Assembly: GCF_000166195.2 (NCBI RefSeq)
Contig: NZ_CM001403.1
Coordinates: 1,798,001-1,862,000 of the forward strand
From: Mucilaginibacter paludis DSM 18603
GTDB taxonomy: Bacteria > Bacteroidota > Bacteroidia > Sphingobacteriales > Sphingobacteriaceae
Length of the DNA: 64,000 nucleotides
Reading direction: 5' to 3'
The position numbers and the translations under genes were made by a program. Positions 55,490 through 63,768 of the stretch are shown here, piece by piece; the stretch's first letter is position 1, and every line of letters starts with the position of its first letter. Under the pieces are notes generated by a model, which had not been told where the DNA came from, did no database searches, and worked only from the letters and a program-made list of their open reading frames with translations.

Positions 55490-57109
55490 CTACTGATGGA
55501 AGTTAATTTTCAGCTTAATCTCTTTACCCGGATTATCTTGATCATTAACCCATTTTGAGCCATTCTTCAGGATATTAATGGCCCGTTGGTTAGCATCATC
55601 TGTTAAACCCTTAATTACCCTAACGTTAGTAATATTGCCACTGGCATCAATAATAAAACCCAGTTTAACTTTGCCCGCTTTAGCTACGGGCGCCACGGTT
55701 TGTGCTTTTAGATATTGCTTGTAGGCATCCCAACCGATGGCCGGCCGGGCATCTTCCGGCAGTACATCCTCCGGTTTACGCTGGGTACCGTAGCCAACAA
55801 CGACAACCTCACTAAGGGCATGCATTGCCGGATCCAACGCAATTTTTAAATCGTCCTTATCTTTAACCTTAACATATTGATTTTCATACCCTATAAAGGC
55901 AATGTTCAATATGTCTTTTGGAGCTGCCGTAATTTTAAAATTGCCATCAACATCGGTTGTGGTACTTACTGATTTGCCTGCTACTGCTATTGTTACTCCG
56001 GGTAAGGGCTGGCCATCGTGTTTATCAACCACCCTTCCTGTAATCACAAGCGGTATTTTTGCTTCCTTTAATCTTTTATTGGAAATATTCACACCCGCTA
56101 CCCGCCCCGCTAATGCCTGGGTAATGGAGGTATCCGGCTTATTAAAATTTACAGGGTTTATAGTAGTAGCGGCACTGGCTGTTATTATAGTCTTCTTTTG
56201 GGATCGATAGCCTATAATATTCACATCGTTTGAGGCCAATAAACCTTTTTTTGTTTCAATTAAAATTACGCCATTGGCAGCCCTTGAACCATACAAAGCT
56301 GTGGCCGAAGCATCTTTCAAAACGTTAATGCTTTTGATATCGTCAGGTTTGATAGAACTCATTTTAAGGCTATCTACCATGATGCCATCAACAACATAGA
56401 GAGGTTCCTTCCCCCGTATTGTTCCTACTCCCCTCACCACCATTTTAGACAAAGGGTCGTCTCCCTTCCTTTTTAACTTAGCTTGTGCATTACCAAAAAC
56501 TAAATTAGGCTGTGCCTTTCCATAATAACCAAACCTTTCAACGTCCTTGTCCTTTTCGGCACCCGTATCTTTATGAATAGCTACTGATAACAATGCAACA
56601 GTATCTGCTTTGATGGATTGATCTGAAATTGTAGCCGACGGAATAGTAGATTTAGCATGCCTTTGGCTTAATTTAGCCAACTGGTTAGCATTGAGTGATG
56701 GCCCGGCGGGTTTAACAACAGGCAAAGGTAGATCTGCCCTTACTTTATCAGGCTGTTTTTTAACGGGTTGATGATTTAAAACGACAGTTTGTCCGGGCCG
56801 TTCACGCATCAGCCACCAGCCGCCGATAGTTAGGGCGATTAGTAACGAGGCAGCAATAGGCAATAACTTCCACAACGGGATGGTCCGCTTTTTATCCTGT
56901 TGTGTCCGCTCTTCAATTAAACGGTTAATAGCGTCCAGGTGTGGCTGATGATCCTCCTTGCTTTCAGCCTCCATTTCCATCCCCCGGATCACATCCATCA
57001 AAAACGGATCATTGTGCGCCTGCCGCTCCAAATCGTACATAGCACGGGCATCAAGCTCCCCGTTGAGGTACTTCCGTATTAGCGCTATGTCGGTTTTTTT
57101 AGTGCTCAC
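55490..57109 (-). CDS. Mosaic anti-sigma-like protein with SusC plug, CarboxypepD and TonB C-terminal segments
   Basis: A 539-residue protein. Residues 1-75 resemble an anti-sigma N-terminus (LIRKYLNGELDARAMYDLER), with one membrane helix at about 79-101. Then comes a SusC plug-like segment (about 236-295; PLYVVDGIMV, INVLKDASATALYGSRAANG), next a carboxypeptidase-regulatory domain (about 350-435; DGQPLPGVTIAVAG) ending in the SusC motif VVVGYGTQRK (436-445), and finally a TonB C-terminal-like domain (about 475-539). In SusC receptors the regulatory domain precedes the plug, so the order is permuted here. It overlaps the sigma factor gene by 11 bases. Confidence 0.82.
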   Translation of the reverse strand: MSTKKTDIALIRKYLNGELDARAMYDLERQAHNDPFLMDVIRGMEMEAESKEDHQPHLDAINRLIEERTQQDKKRTIPLWKLLPIAASLLIALTIGGWWLMRERPGQTVVLNHQPVKKQPDKVRADLPLPVVKPAGPSLNANQLAKLSQRHAKSTIPSATISDQSIKADTVALLSVAIHKDTGAEKDKDVERFGYYGKAQPNLVFGNAQAKLKRKGDDPLSKMVVRGVGTIRGKEPLYVVDGIMVDSLKMSSIKPDDIKSINVLKDASATALYGSRAANGVILIETKKGLLASNDVNIIGYRSQKKTIITASAATTINPVNFNKPDTSITQALAGRVAGVNISNKRLKEAKIPLVITGRVVDKHDGQPLPGVTIAVAGKSVSTTTDVDGNFKITAAPKDILNIAFIGYENQYVKVKDKDDLKIALDPAMHALSEVVVVGYGTQRKPEDVLPEDARPAIGWDAYKQYLKAQTVAPVAKAGKVKLGFIIDASGNITNVRVIKGLTDDANQRAINILKNGSKWVNDQDNPGKEIKLKINFHQ

Positions 57110-57671
57110 CGTTTTTCTCCATGCAAATTTTCAAATTCCTCTTCCCGTTCTGGATATAGCTTTTAACATCGTTTAAACTGTAGCCGGTTATCTCGGTTAT
57201 TTCTTTATAACACTTTTCGTTCAAAAAAAACAGATCGATACTTTGCTTTTGCGCCACAGGCAGTTTTTCCATACAAAGTTCCATAACGGTTAACCGCTTT
57301 TCTTTATTCTCTACATCCTGATGCAAATCTACCGGCAATTCCATAAATTCATCTATAGTGGTATATTCCATCTTCTTGGCCAACCGCAACTGCATCAAAC
57401 AATGGTTGCGGCTCAACACATAAAGCCAGCTGCCAAATTGCTTAATTTCTCGCTTGTTAACCTTAACAATCAATTCTTCAAAAATCTGCATCACGGCATC
57501 TTTGCTCTGTTCAGCATCTTGCAGGTACCGGTAGCAAACATAGTATACCATAGATGAATAGCCCTGAAACAAGTTGCCAAGCACAGCCAGATCGCCGCTT
57601 TTGCGGTAGCGCTTCAGCAGCGTCTCGTCATTAGCCGGATCCGACTTCTTGGAGTTGTTAAACAGGTTCAT
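57099..57671 (-). CDS. ECF-type RNA polymerase sigma factor
   Basis: A 190-residue sigma-70-family protein. Region 2 is seen as GYSSMVYYVCYRYLQDAEQSKDAVMQIFEELI with the usual region 2.2 acid/aromatic pattern, and region 4 as KLPVAQKQSIDLFFLNEKCY then ITGYSLNDVKSYIQNGKRNL. It overlaps the mosaic membrane protein, its likely anti-sigma partner. Such pairs in Bacteroidota usually control SusCD genes, but no SusCD pair is present here. Confidence 0.93.
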   Translation of the reverse strand: MNLFNNSKKSDPANDETLLKRYRKSGDLAVLGNLFQGYSSMVYYVCYRYLQDAEQSKDAVMQIFEELIVKVNKREIKQFGSWLYVLSRNHCLMQLRLAKKMEYTTIDEFMELPVDLHQDVENKEKRLTVMELCMEKLPVAQKQSIDLFFLNEKCYKEITEITGYSLNDVKSYIQNGKRNLKICMEKNGEH

Positions 57672-57940
57672 TTGTCGGCATCAAATTAATTTTTTTTTAT
57701 GGCTTATGGAAATTTTATGAAGATGCCTGGCAAACGCATTAAAAATGTAAGAGGAGGCACCTTACGGAGCCCAAACAAAGTTAAATTGCCAGTGTTTGCA
57801 TAAATTATCGGTGAGGACACCGCCTCCAGCTGAGTAAAACAAATATTAGTGAATAACGAACAAAGCCCTTCCCGCAGCTACTAAGCGGGCCGATGTCGTA
57901 AATTAAGAATACTGATCATAGAACTAAAAACACAAGTACC

Positions 57941-58184
57941 GTCGCTATTCGAAGCCTCCGACTTCGAATGCTTATGTTTGTAGTCTCCGACTACAGGCTA
58001 ATGCCAGTCAATGTTACTACCACCGGAGACAGCCAACATCAATAATCGTTTCCTTTTACACATAAGTTAGATGCACTTGAAGACATTTATTCAACAAAAT
58101 GAATAGTGATACAACAAAGCTTTTTTACTGTAGTCGGAGACTACTGACATAGTCGTTCGGAGTCAGAGACTCCGAACAGCGAGG
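57941..58184. repeat. Paired-hairpin repeat, copy 1 (244 bp)
   Basis: The unit opens with two short palindromes (around CGAAGCCTCCGACTTCG and GTAGTCTCCGACTAC) and closes with two more (GTAGTCGGAGACTAC and GTTCGGAGTC-AGA-GACTCCGAAC). The second and third are exact reverse complements of each other, each with a 3-base loop (TCC or GGA). About 130 bp of non-symmetric sequence lie between. No ORF spans it. This layout recalls REP/BIME-type elements moved by Y1-type (RAYT) transposases; no such transposase is in the window. Confidence 0.8.
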
Positions 58185-58215
58185 AGTACTGGGGGAGATT
58201 ATGCACTGCATCAAC

Positions 58216-58459
58216 GTCGCTATTCGAAGTCTCCGACTTCGAATGCCTATGCTTGTAGTCTCCGACTACAGGCTAATGCCAGTCAATGTTACTACCACCG
58301 TAGACAGCCAACATCAATAATCGTTTCCTTTTATACATAAGTTAGATGCACTTGAAGACACTTATTCAACAAAATGAATAGTGATACAACAAAGCTTTTT
58401 TACTGTAGTCGGAGACTACTGACATAGTCGTTCGGAGTCAGAGACTCCGAACAGCGAGG
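58216..58459. repeat. Paired-hairpin repeat, copy 2 (244 bp)
   Basis: A second copy in the same orientation with the same length and only a handful of substitutions, separated from copy 1 by 31 unrelated bases. In this copy the first palindrome is perfect (ATTCGAAGTC-TCC-GACTTCGAAT), whereas copy 1 has one stem mismatch. Change that spares hairpin stems and length suggests selection or recent duplication. Confidence 0.8.
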
Positions 58460-58816
58460 GCGAAGAAAAGACGGATTAGCAGTACAATAAATTTCACTTA
58501 GGCCTGAATACCTAACTGCCTGGATAAAAAGCCTCTCTGTAAAGTATTCTAAAAATCAGTCAAATATTAAATGGACGTGAGCAAACCGTAGGACGTTGAT
58601 TCTCAATAGCGGCTAAAATGGGCCGGTTTGATCTTTAAATTAAGCTTGGCGTCAAATGCCCTTAACCTATATTCCCGGCTAAATATTTCTTTTGTAGAAA
58701 AACAAAGAAATAAAAGATTAAAAAATCAATCAATCAAATAATATAATCAAAAGTTAATAAATAAATTAACTAAAATGTAAAATATACGATATTATATAAC
58801 AAACAGAGTTTTTATT

Positions 58817-58824
58817 TATTTTTG
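58817..58824 (+). promoter_or_regulatory. Candidate -7 box before the secreted-protein gene
   Basis: TATTTTTG matches TAnnTTTG and ends 16 bases before the ATG at 58841. The surrounding sequence is almost pure A/T, so chance matches are likely, and no TTG lies at -33. Confidence 0.3.
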
Positions 58825-58840
58825 AATAAATAAAATAAAT

Positions 58841-59482
58841 ATGAAACAAAAATTATCCTTATTCATCGCTCTTACTTTGCTGTGTACTTTTAAAGTGTTT
58901 TCGCAAGGAAGTAAACAGATTTTCGAATCGCCAAAATTGAAAGAGTGTGTCAAAAATCATCATTTAGTAGCCATACTGCCCTTTGATGTAAAGATCAGTT
59001 ACAAAAAACCGCCTAAAGACTTCAGCGCCGAAGCCAACAGGGACCAGGAGTTAAAAACCGGAAAAAGCATCCAGTCAGGCCTTTACACCTATTTACTAAG
59101 AAAAGCAGATAAATATACCGTAACATTTCAAGACATAGATAAAACCAATATTATGCTTAAAAAACTTAAGCTAATTGACAGCCTGGACTCTCATACCAAA
59201 GACGATATCGCTAAGGCATTAGGAGTAGATGCGGTAATATTCGGCCGTTATGATGAGCAATCCACAAGAACACAGGCAGCGGCAATTGCAACAGCAGTAT
59301 TGTTTGGTTTTGGAGGAAAAACGGGTGACTCATCTTTCACCATGTCGATAGGAAATGGCGCCGATGGCGAATTATTATGGAGATATTATAAAAAGATGAA
59401 CGAAGGCATGTTCACCTCGTCAGAAGATGTGATGGAGCAGCAGATGAAAAAATTAGCCAGAAATTTCCCTTATTCAAAATAA
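58841..59482 (+). CDS. Secreted protein with CsgG-like pattern, function unknown
   Basis: A 213-residue exported protein (signal peptide MKQKLSLFIALTLLCTFKVFS). The mature part has the order seen in periplasmic/outer-membrane CsgG-like or GNA1162-like proteins: a strand VAILPFDVKISY, a helix that includes IQSGLYTYLLRK, then DDIAKALGVDAVIFGRYDE, and a late GELLWRYYKKMNEG. These proteins often judge or build outer-membrane complexes, but I cannot assign a role. Single gene; a hairpin follows. Confidence 0.72.
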   Translation: MKQKLSLFIALTLLCTFKVFSQGSKQIFESPKLKECVKNHHLVAILPFDVKISYKKPPKDFSAEANRDQELKTGKSIQSGLYTYLLRKADKYTVTFQDIDKTNIMLKKLKLIDSLDSHTKDDIAKALGVDAVIFGRYDEQSTRTQAAAIATAVLFGFGGKTGDSSFTMSIGNGADGELLWRYYKKMNEGMFTSSEDVMEQQMKKLARNFPYSK

Positions 59483-59489
59483 TAAAATG

Positions 59490-59521
59490 AAGCAGTTCCT
59501 TCCCAACGGTGGGAGCTGCTT
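59490..59521. terminator. Hairpin between convergent genes
   Basis: AAGCAGTTCC and GGAGCTGCTT (one G-T pair) enclose TTCCCA-ACGG-TGGG, which continues the stem. It lies 8 bases after the plus-strand gene and overlaps the last codon of the minus-strand gene. T-runs are weak. Confidence 0.5.
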
Positions 59522-60002
59522 ATCTATTCATCTCTTCTTTAATGGCTCTTTCCAACTCATTAACATGTTGCGAGCCTATAATATACACTAAACCATCACG
59601 GTCGGTTAAATGCACGGCGTCATTGCCGGAGGTAAAAAAGCGTATAGTCCCTTTTTTATGCAGGTTATAAACCGGGTTATTAAATAAATACCGGCTGTAA
59701 GTTCCCTTTTCAACTTTCACAATACTGTTCAGGTCTATCTTAACCAAACGAGTTGTCCATAAACCATCCAGGATGATGCTTTTGTTTTTTACGCTGGTGC
59801 GGAAATGAAGCAGAAAGCCCATGATAACCGATATGGATAAGATGCCGAAGCCTACCACAAGCAACAAATCGCTGTTACGCTCCCTGTCGCCGGTAAAAAA
59901 ATAGATGATAAAGCAAAAAATGGCCAATACAAGGCGTATGGTAATAGGTATCCATTCGCGCCCCAGGTATTGTTTCTCCATGAAAACAGGTTTGTCGCTC
60001 AT
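59520..60002 (-). CDS. Membrane protein with PH-like domain
   Basis: A 160-residue protein with two close membrane helices (about 20-37, ITIRLVLAIFCFIIYFF, and 46-66, LLLVVGFGILSISVIMGFLL) and a C-terminal domain of about 85 residues in a strand-rich PH-like pattern (ILDGLWTTRLVKIDLNSIVK, GTIRFFTSGND, HVNELERAIKEEM). Bacterial PH-like domains of this layout are common but uncharacterised. It overlaps tilS by 4 bases and is co-transcribed with it. Confidence 0.75.
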   Translation of the reverse strand: MSDKPVFMEKQYLGREWIPITIRLVLAIFCFIIYFFTGDRERNSDLLLVVGFGILSISVIMGFLLHFRTSVKNKSIILDGLWTTRLVKIDLNSIVKVEKGTYSRYLFNNPVYNLHKKGTIRFFTSGNDAVHLTDRDGLVYIIGSQHVNELERAIKEEMNR

Positions 60003-61336
60003 AAATTCAACTTGTACAGTTCGAAGATAATAACTTTTTCGGTGTGTTCACTTACTTTATATCGCTCATCGGGCCGGTGGCCTGCTATCCATATCACCTC
60101 GCCGTTTCCGTTAATCAATATAGGTATCTGGTCCTTTTGATGAAGGGGGATTTTTTCGTTCACAAAAAAATCGCTTAATTTTTTTTTGCCTTTCATCCCC
60201 ATAGGGCAAAAATAGTCTCCCTCCTGCCAGCTGCGTATGGTTAAAGGGAATATTAATTTGTCCGCATTTGCAGATAGCGCCATGGGGTTATCCCGTATAA
60301 TCAGCGGCGAATCGTCATGAAGCAGTGTTATTTTAAATTGGCTATAATACACTTCGTGATCATTTTGATGAATTAAAACCGGGCCGGGCCGCTCACGGCG
60401 TTTACTTAAAATCAGTTTATCCCTGTCGAGCAGTAGCACAAAACCCTGAGACTCAAAAACGCGGCCCGCATGTTTATCCAGCGAAGCCATCACATCTTCA
60501 ATAACCGGTTCGCTAAAACCATACGGATGGAGCAAACCATAGAGCAGCAAACGTTGTGGATATAAGCTTTTAACAGCGGAAATATGAAGATGTATCTCAT
60601 CCCCAACCTGCACCATCATTTGCTGCTTTAATTGCTCCAACTGGTGGTTAAGCAATAATTCCAACTCGCGGAACCGTTCCATATTACGGTCGAAGGTTTC
60701 TTCGAGCTTCGGGTTTAACTCTTTAAGCGGTGGGATTACCTGGTGCCGTATCTTATTGCGCGCGTATTTGGACGATGCATTGGAACTATCTTCCATAAAA
60801 TGCAAGCCATTTTGATCAACAATGGTGTCAATTTCGTCGCGGTTTAAAAAAAGCAAAGGCCTAACCAGGTAGCCGTTTTGGGGCAGGATGCCGTGCATAC
60901 CGGCAATACCAGTACCCCGTGTTAAATTGAGCAATATAGTTTCAACCGAATCGTTCTGGTGGTGTGCAACAGCAATATAGCTATAACCATGTTCATTGCG
61001 AATTTGCTCAAACCAGGTATAGCGCAAATCGCGGGCAGCCATTTGGGTTGAAATTCCGTTTTGCCGGGCATAAGTTTGTGTATCAAAACTAATGGTATGG
61101 AACGGCACGGTTAATGCATCAGCTAATTGACTGGTAAAAGCCTGCTCGGCTTGAGCTTCATCAATCCTTAGCTGAAAATTACAATGGGCTATGCCAAAAT
61201 TGAAGCCTGCCTGTTTGAGCAAATGTGCCAGTACAACCGAATCGCGGCCGCCGCTTACAGCAACAAGCAGACGGTCGTTTTGGGTAAAAAGTTGATTTTG
61301 CGCAATAAAATTTAAGAAACTTTGTACAGGCAGCAT
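59999..61336 (-). CDS. tilS: tRNA(Ile)-lysidine synthase
   Basis: A 445-residue enzyme that puts lysine on C34 of tRNA-Ile(CAU), changing its codon reading from AUG to AUA. The ATP pyrophosphatase loop is VAVSGGRDSVVLAHLL (SGGxDS), followed by the VAHHQNDSVETILLNLTRG and RPLLFLNRDEI family blocks; the C-terminal TilS domain (about 365-440) has GMKGKKKLSDFFVNEKIP. Length is normal. It is divergent from the OstA-like gene across 52 bases. Confidence 0.96.
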   Translation of the reverse strand: MLPVQSFLNFIAQNQLFTQNDRLLVAVSGGRDSVVLAHLLKQAGFNFGIAHCNFQLRIDEAQAEQAFTSQLADALTVPFHTISFDTQTYARQNGISTQMAARDLRYTWFEQIRNEHGYSYIAVAHHQNDSVETILLNLTRGTGIAGMHGILPQNGYLVRPLLFLNRDEIDTIVDQNGLHFMEDSSNASSKYARNKIRHQVIPPLKELNPKLEETFDRNMERFRELELLLNHQLEQLKQQMMVQVGDEIHLHISAVKSLYPQRLLLYGLLHPYGFSEPVIEDVMASLDKHAGRVFESQGFVLLLDRDKLILSKRRERPGPVLIHQNDHEVYYSQFKITLLHDDSPLIIRDNPMALSANADKLIFPLTIRSWQEGDYFCPMGMKGKKKLSDFFVNEKIPLHQKDQIPILINGNGEVIWIAGHRPDERYKVSEHTEKVIIFELYKLNL

Positions 61337-61388
61337 TCATCAAAATTATTTAATTTAATTACCTCAACCAAAAAACTAATTTTGCTTT
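61337..61388. promoter_or_regulatory. Back-to-back promoters of tilS and the OstA-like gene
   Basis: TAATTTTG occurs on the minus strand at 61341-61348 (4 bases before the tilS ATG) and on the plus strand at 61377-61384 (4 bases before the GTG of the OstA-like gene). Both match TAnnTTTG. A minus-strand TTG (61365-61367) sits 16 bases before the tilS box. Such spacing implies that transcripts start at or next to the start codon. Confidence 0.45.
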
Positions 61389-63767
61389 GTGAATAAATAT
61401 TTTTTGATCATCGTTTTATTGTGGATAACCGGTACAGCAGCCGCTCAGAAAAAGAGTTCGCCGCTGCATATTTTACGTTCGGAACGCGCCCATGGTTTGA
61501 AAAAAGACGGTGTAGATGTACTTATTACCTATAAGGCGGTTTTCCAGCAGGATAACGCCATACTCAGCTCGGATAGTGCCTATTTTTATCAAAAAGCCAA
61601 CGCCTTTGATGCCTTTGGCCATGTTTTAATTACGCAAGGCGATACTTTGCATATTTATGGCGATAAACTGAACTATAACGGCAATACTAAAGTTGCCATT
61701 ATGACGGATAACGTACGCATGGTTGATAAAGATGCCACCCTGACCACCAACTACCTCACCTATAGCACAGCCACCAAAATAGGCACCTACACGGGTGGCG
61801 GCAAACTGGTAAATAAAGAAAATACGCTGGTGAGTAAAAACGGCTGGTACTTTACCTCTAACCGTGATGCTTATTTTAGGTACGATGTTGTGTTGACAAC
61901 TACCGACGCTATTATCAAAACCGATACCCTGAAATATAATTCGGGCTCACGTATTGCTTATTTTTTAGGCCCAACCAATATTTACGGTAAAAAAGACAAA
62001 GATACCCTGTATACCGAAAATGGCACTTACAATACCCAAACCGAGCAGGCCTTTTTTGGAAAGAATAATATGTGGAAGCAAAAAACAAAGTCGCTCAAGG
62101 GCGACAGTTTATTTTACGACCGCCTAATTGGCTATGGAAAGGCCGTAAAACACGTTACGTTTTTTGACAGCGAACAAAAAATCATTATGAAGGGCGACTT
62201 GGGCGAACACTTTAAAATAGGCGAACGCACCCTGATGACCCAGCACCCCTACGTGGTTTTTATTACCGAAGAGAAAGTCGATTCCACTAAAAAAGATTCG
62301 GCAACGGTTAAACCAGTGCCGGCTACCAACAAAAAACCAACTTTCACCGCCCCGAAGAACTCGATGCCCATTGTGGACCCTGCACAGCTCAATGCCCAAC
62401 TTAAGACCATCAAAAATGTTGTCCCGCTTCCAATTTCAGATTCGCTTCAATCAAAAGCCATCAAAGCCGCTAAAACAATAAATCCTAAAACGGCAGCCGC
62501 TGTGATGGATTCTGTACAATCGAAACTAAACAAAAAGGATAAAAACAATAAACCCGCTGTGGCTAAGGCACTGGCTCCGATTACAAAGGACACCTCGCAC
62601 ATTAAGCGAGATTCCATCTTTATGACTGCCGATACCATTGAAACCCAGATATTAACCTATAAGGACCTCAAAGCGTTAAAAGAAGTGCGCAGGATAGCAG
62701 CCGAAAGGGCAAGAGATACTTCCATCAAAAACATACCGAGCATAGTATATAAAAAGCCGGTTAAACATTTAGATATTGTACCGTTAAGCATACCGCCCGA
62801 TACTACCGTATTCCATCGTAACTATTTTAAAAACGTAGTAGTAAAAAAAGACACAACGCAACTTAAACTGGCGGCAAAACCTGTTAAAAAGCCGGCAAGG
62901 GCGGCACCTAAAAATATTGTAGTGGGTATTGATTCGGTTAACCTGACGCAAACCGTTGACCTGAGTGATACGGCAAGGGTGCGCATTTTAACCGCTGCTC
63001 ATCATGCCAAGATCTTTAAGTCGGACTTGCAGGCCAAGGCCGATTCCATCTTTTTCAGCTATAGCGATTCGGTAGCCCGGATGTATGTACATCCGATGAT
63101 CTGGGTTCAGGGCTCGCAGTTATCGGCAGATACCATTAACCTGCAAATGAAACATAAGCAGTTGGATAACCTGGAGATGTATCCCTCGAGCTTTATCGTC
63201 AATATTGAAAAGGGCGATTCCACACACTTTAACCAGGTGGGCGGAAAAAAAATGCGGGGCTTTTTCAGGAACAGCAAACTTTACCGCATGTTTGTTTTTG
63301 CCAATGCTGAAACCATTTATTTTGCCCGCGACAGCTTAAAGGTAACCGAGATGCACCGTACCATTAGCAGTAAAATAAGCGTGGGCTTTAAAAACAACGA
63401 GCCGCTTGATATTAAATGGTTTGTTAAGCCCGATGCCCGTTATACGGCTATAGCCAAGGTAAAGGATGATGATAAGGTATTGAAAGGTTTTTTATGGAAA
63501 CCGCAGGACAGGCCGGTATCAAAGGAGTCGATCATCCCGTCGGAAAGCAATGTTCCGTCTAAAAAAACAAACGGAAAGAAAGTACCTGATAAAAAGGCAT
63601 CTGCAAAACCTGGAGCAATACCAACGGTAAAACCGGTGTTGAAAACAGGTAGCGATTCGTTAAAAGTAAAAACCGATACTTTGCAGAGGTTTAAACTAAA
63701 GGCCGATTCGATTAAAACTAAAAAGGACAGCGTCAAAATAAAGAAAGACACCGTAAAAATAAAATAA
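61389..63767 (+). CDS. OstA/LptA-like lipopolysaccharide transport protein
   Basis: A 792-residue exported protein from a GTG start (signal peptide to about residue 20, TGTAAAQKK). Residues about 30-290 are an OstA/LptA-type beta-jellyroll repeat region (ILSSDSAYFYQKANAFDAFG, LTTNYLTYSTATKIGTYTGG, YFLGPTNIYGKKDKDTLYTE). The middle is a Lys/Thr/Pro-rich linker (about 300-520), and a second jellyroll-like part follows (about 545-700). The tail is a low-complexity Lys/Asp/Thr/Ser run (KTKKDSVKIKKDTVKIK). It likely acts in the periplasm in moving lipopolysaccharide; Bacteroidota forms are longer than LptA of Proteobacteria. The GTG is the only start that keeps the signal peptide. Confidence 0.88.
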   Translation: MNKYFLIIVLLWITGTAAAQKKSSPLHILRSERAHGLKKDGVDVLITYKAVFQQDNAILSSDSAYFYQKANAFDAFGHVLITQGDTLHIYGDKLNYNGNTKVAIMTDNVRMVDKDATLTTNYLTYSTATKIGTYTGGGKLVNKENTLVSKNGWYFTSNRDAYFRYDVVLTTTDAIIKTDTLKYNSGSRIAYFLGPTNIYGKKDKDTLYTENGTYNTQTEQAFFGKNNMWKQKTKSLKGDSLFYDRLIGYGKAVKHVTFFDSEQKIIMKGDLGEHFKIGERTLMTQHPYVVFITEEKVDSTKKDSATVKPVPATNKKPTFTAPKNSMPIVDPAQLNAQLKTIKNVVPLPISDSLQSKAIKAAKTINPKTAAAVMDSVQSKLNKKDKNNKPAVAKALAPITKDTSHIKRDSIFMTADTIETQILTYKDLKALKEVRRIAAERARDTSIKNIPSIVYKKPVKHLDIVPLSIPPDTTVFHRNYFKNVVVKKDTTQLKLAAKPVKKPARAAPKNIVVGIDSVNLTQTVDLSDTARVRILTAAHHAKIFKSDLQAKADSIFFSYSDSVARMYVHPMIWVQGSQLSADTINLQMKHKQLDNLEMYPSSFIVNIEKGDSTHFNQVGGKKMRGFFRNSKLYRMFVFANAETIYFARDSLKVTEMHRTISSKISVGFKNNEPLDIKWFVKPDARYTAIAKVKDDDKVLKGFLWKPQDRPVSKESIIPSESNVPSKKTNGKKVPDKKASAKPGAIPTVKPVLKTGSDSLKVKTDTLQRFKLKADSIKTKKDSVKIKKDTVKIK

Positions 63768-63768
63768 C

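Larger units (their letters stand above)
57672..58840. other. 1.17-kb noncoding region holding the paired-hairpin repeats
   Basis: Between the sigma factor and the next gene no ORF with protein-like content exists on either strand. The central 520 bp are two copies of a 244-bp repeat. The flanks (57672-57940 and 58460-58840) are plain; the right flank turns very AT-rich over the last 150 bp before the next gene. Confidence 0.7.

Noticed and set aside
57672-58840. CRISPR array in the palindrome-rich region
   Set aside because: There are only two long copies with one spacer and internal hairpins, and no cas genes, which does not fit a CRISPR array.
58817-58840. TTTATTTATT/AATAAATAAA inverted repeat before the secreted-protein gene as an operator
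   Set aside because: The stretch is nearly pure A/T, where such symmetry is expected by chance.
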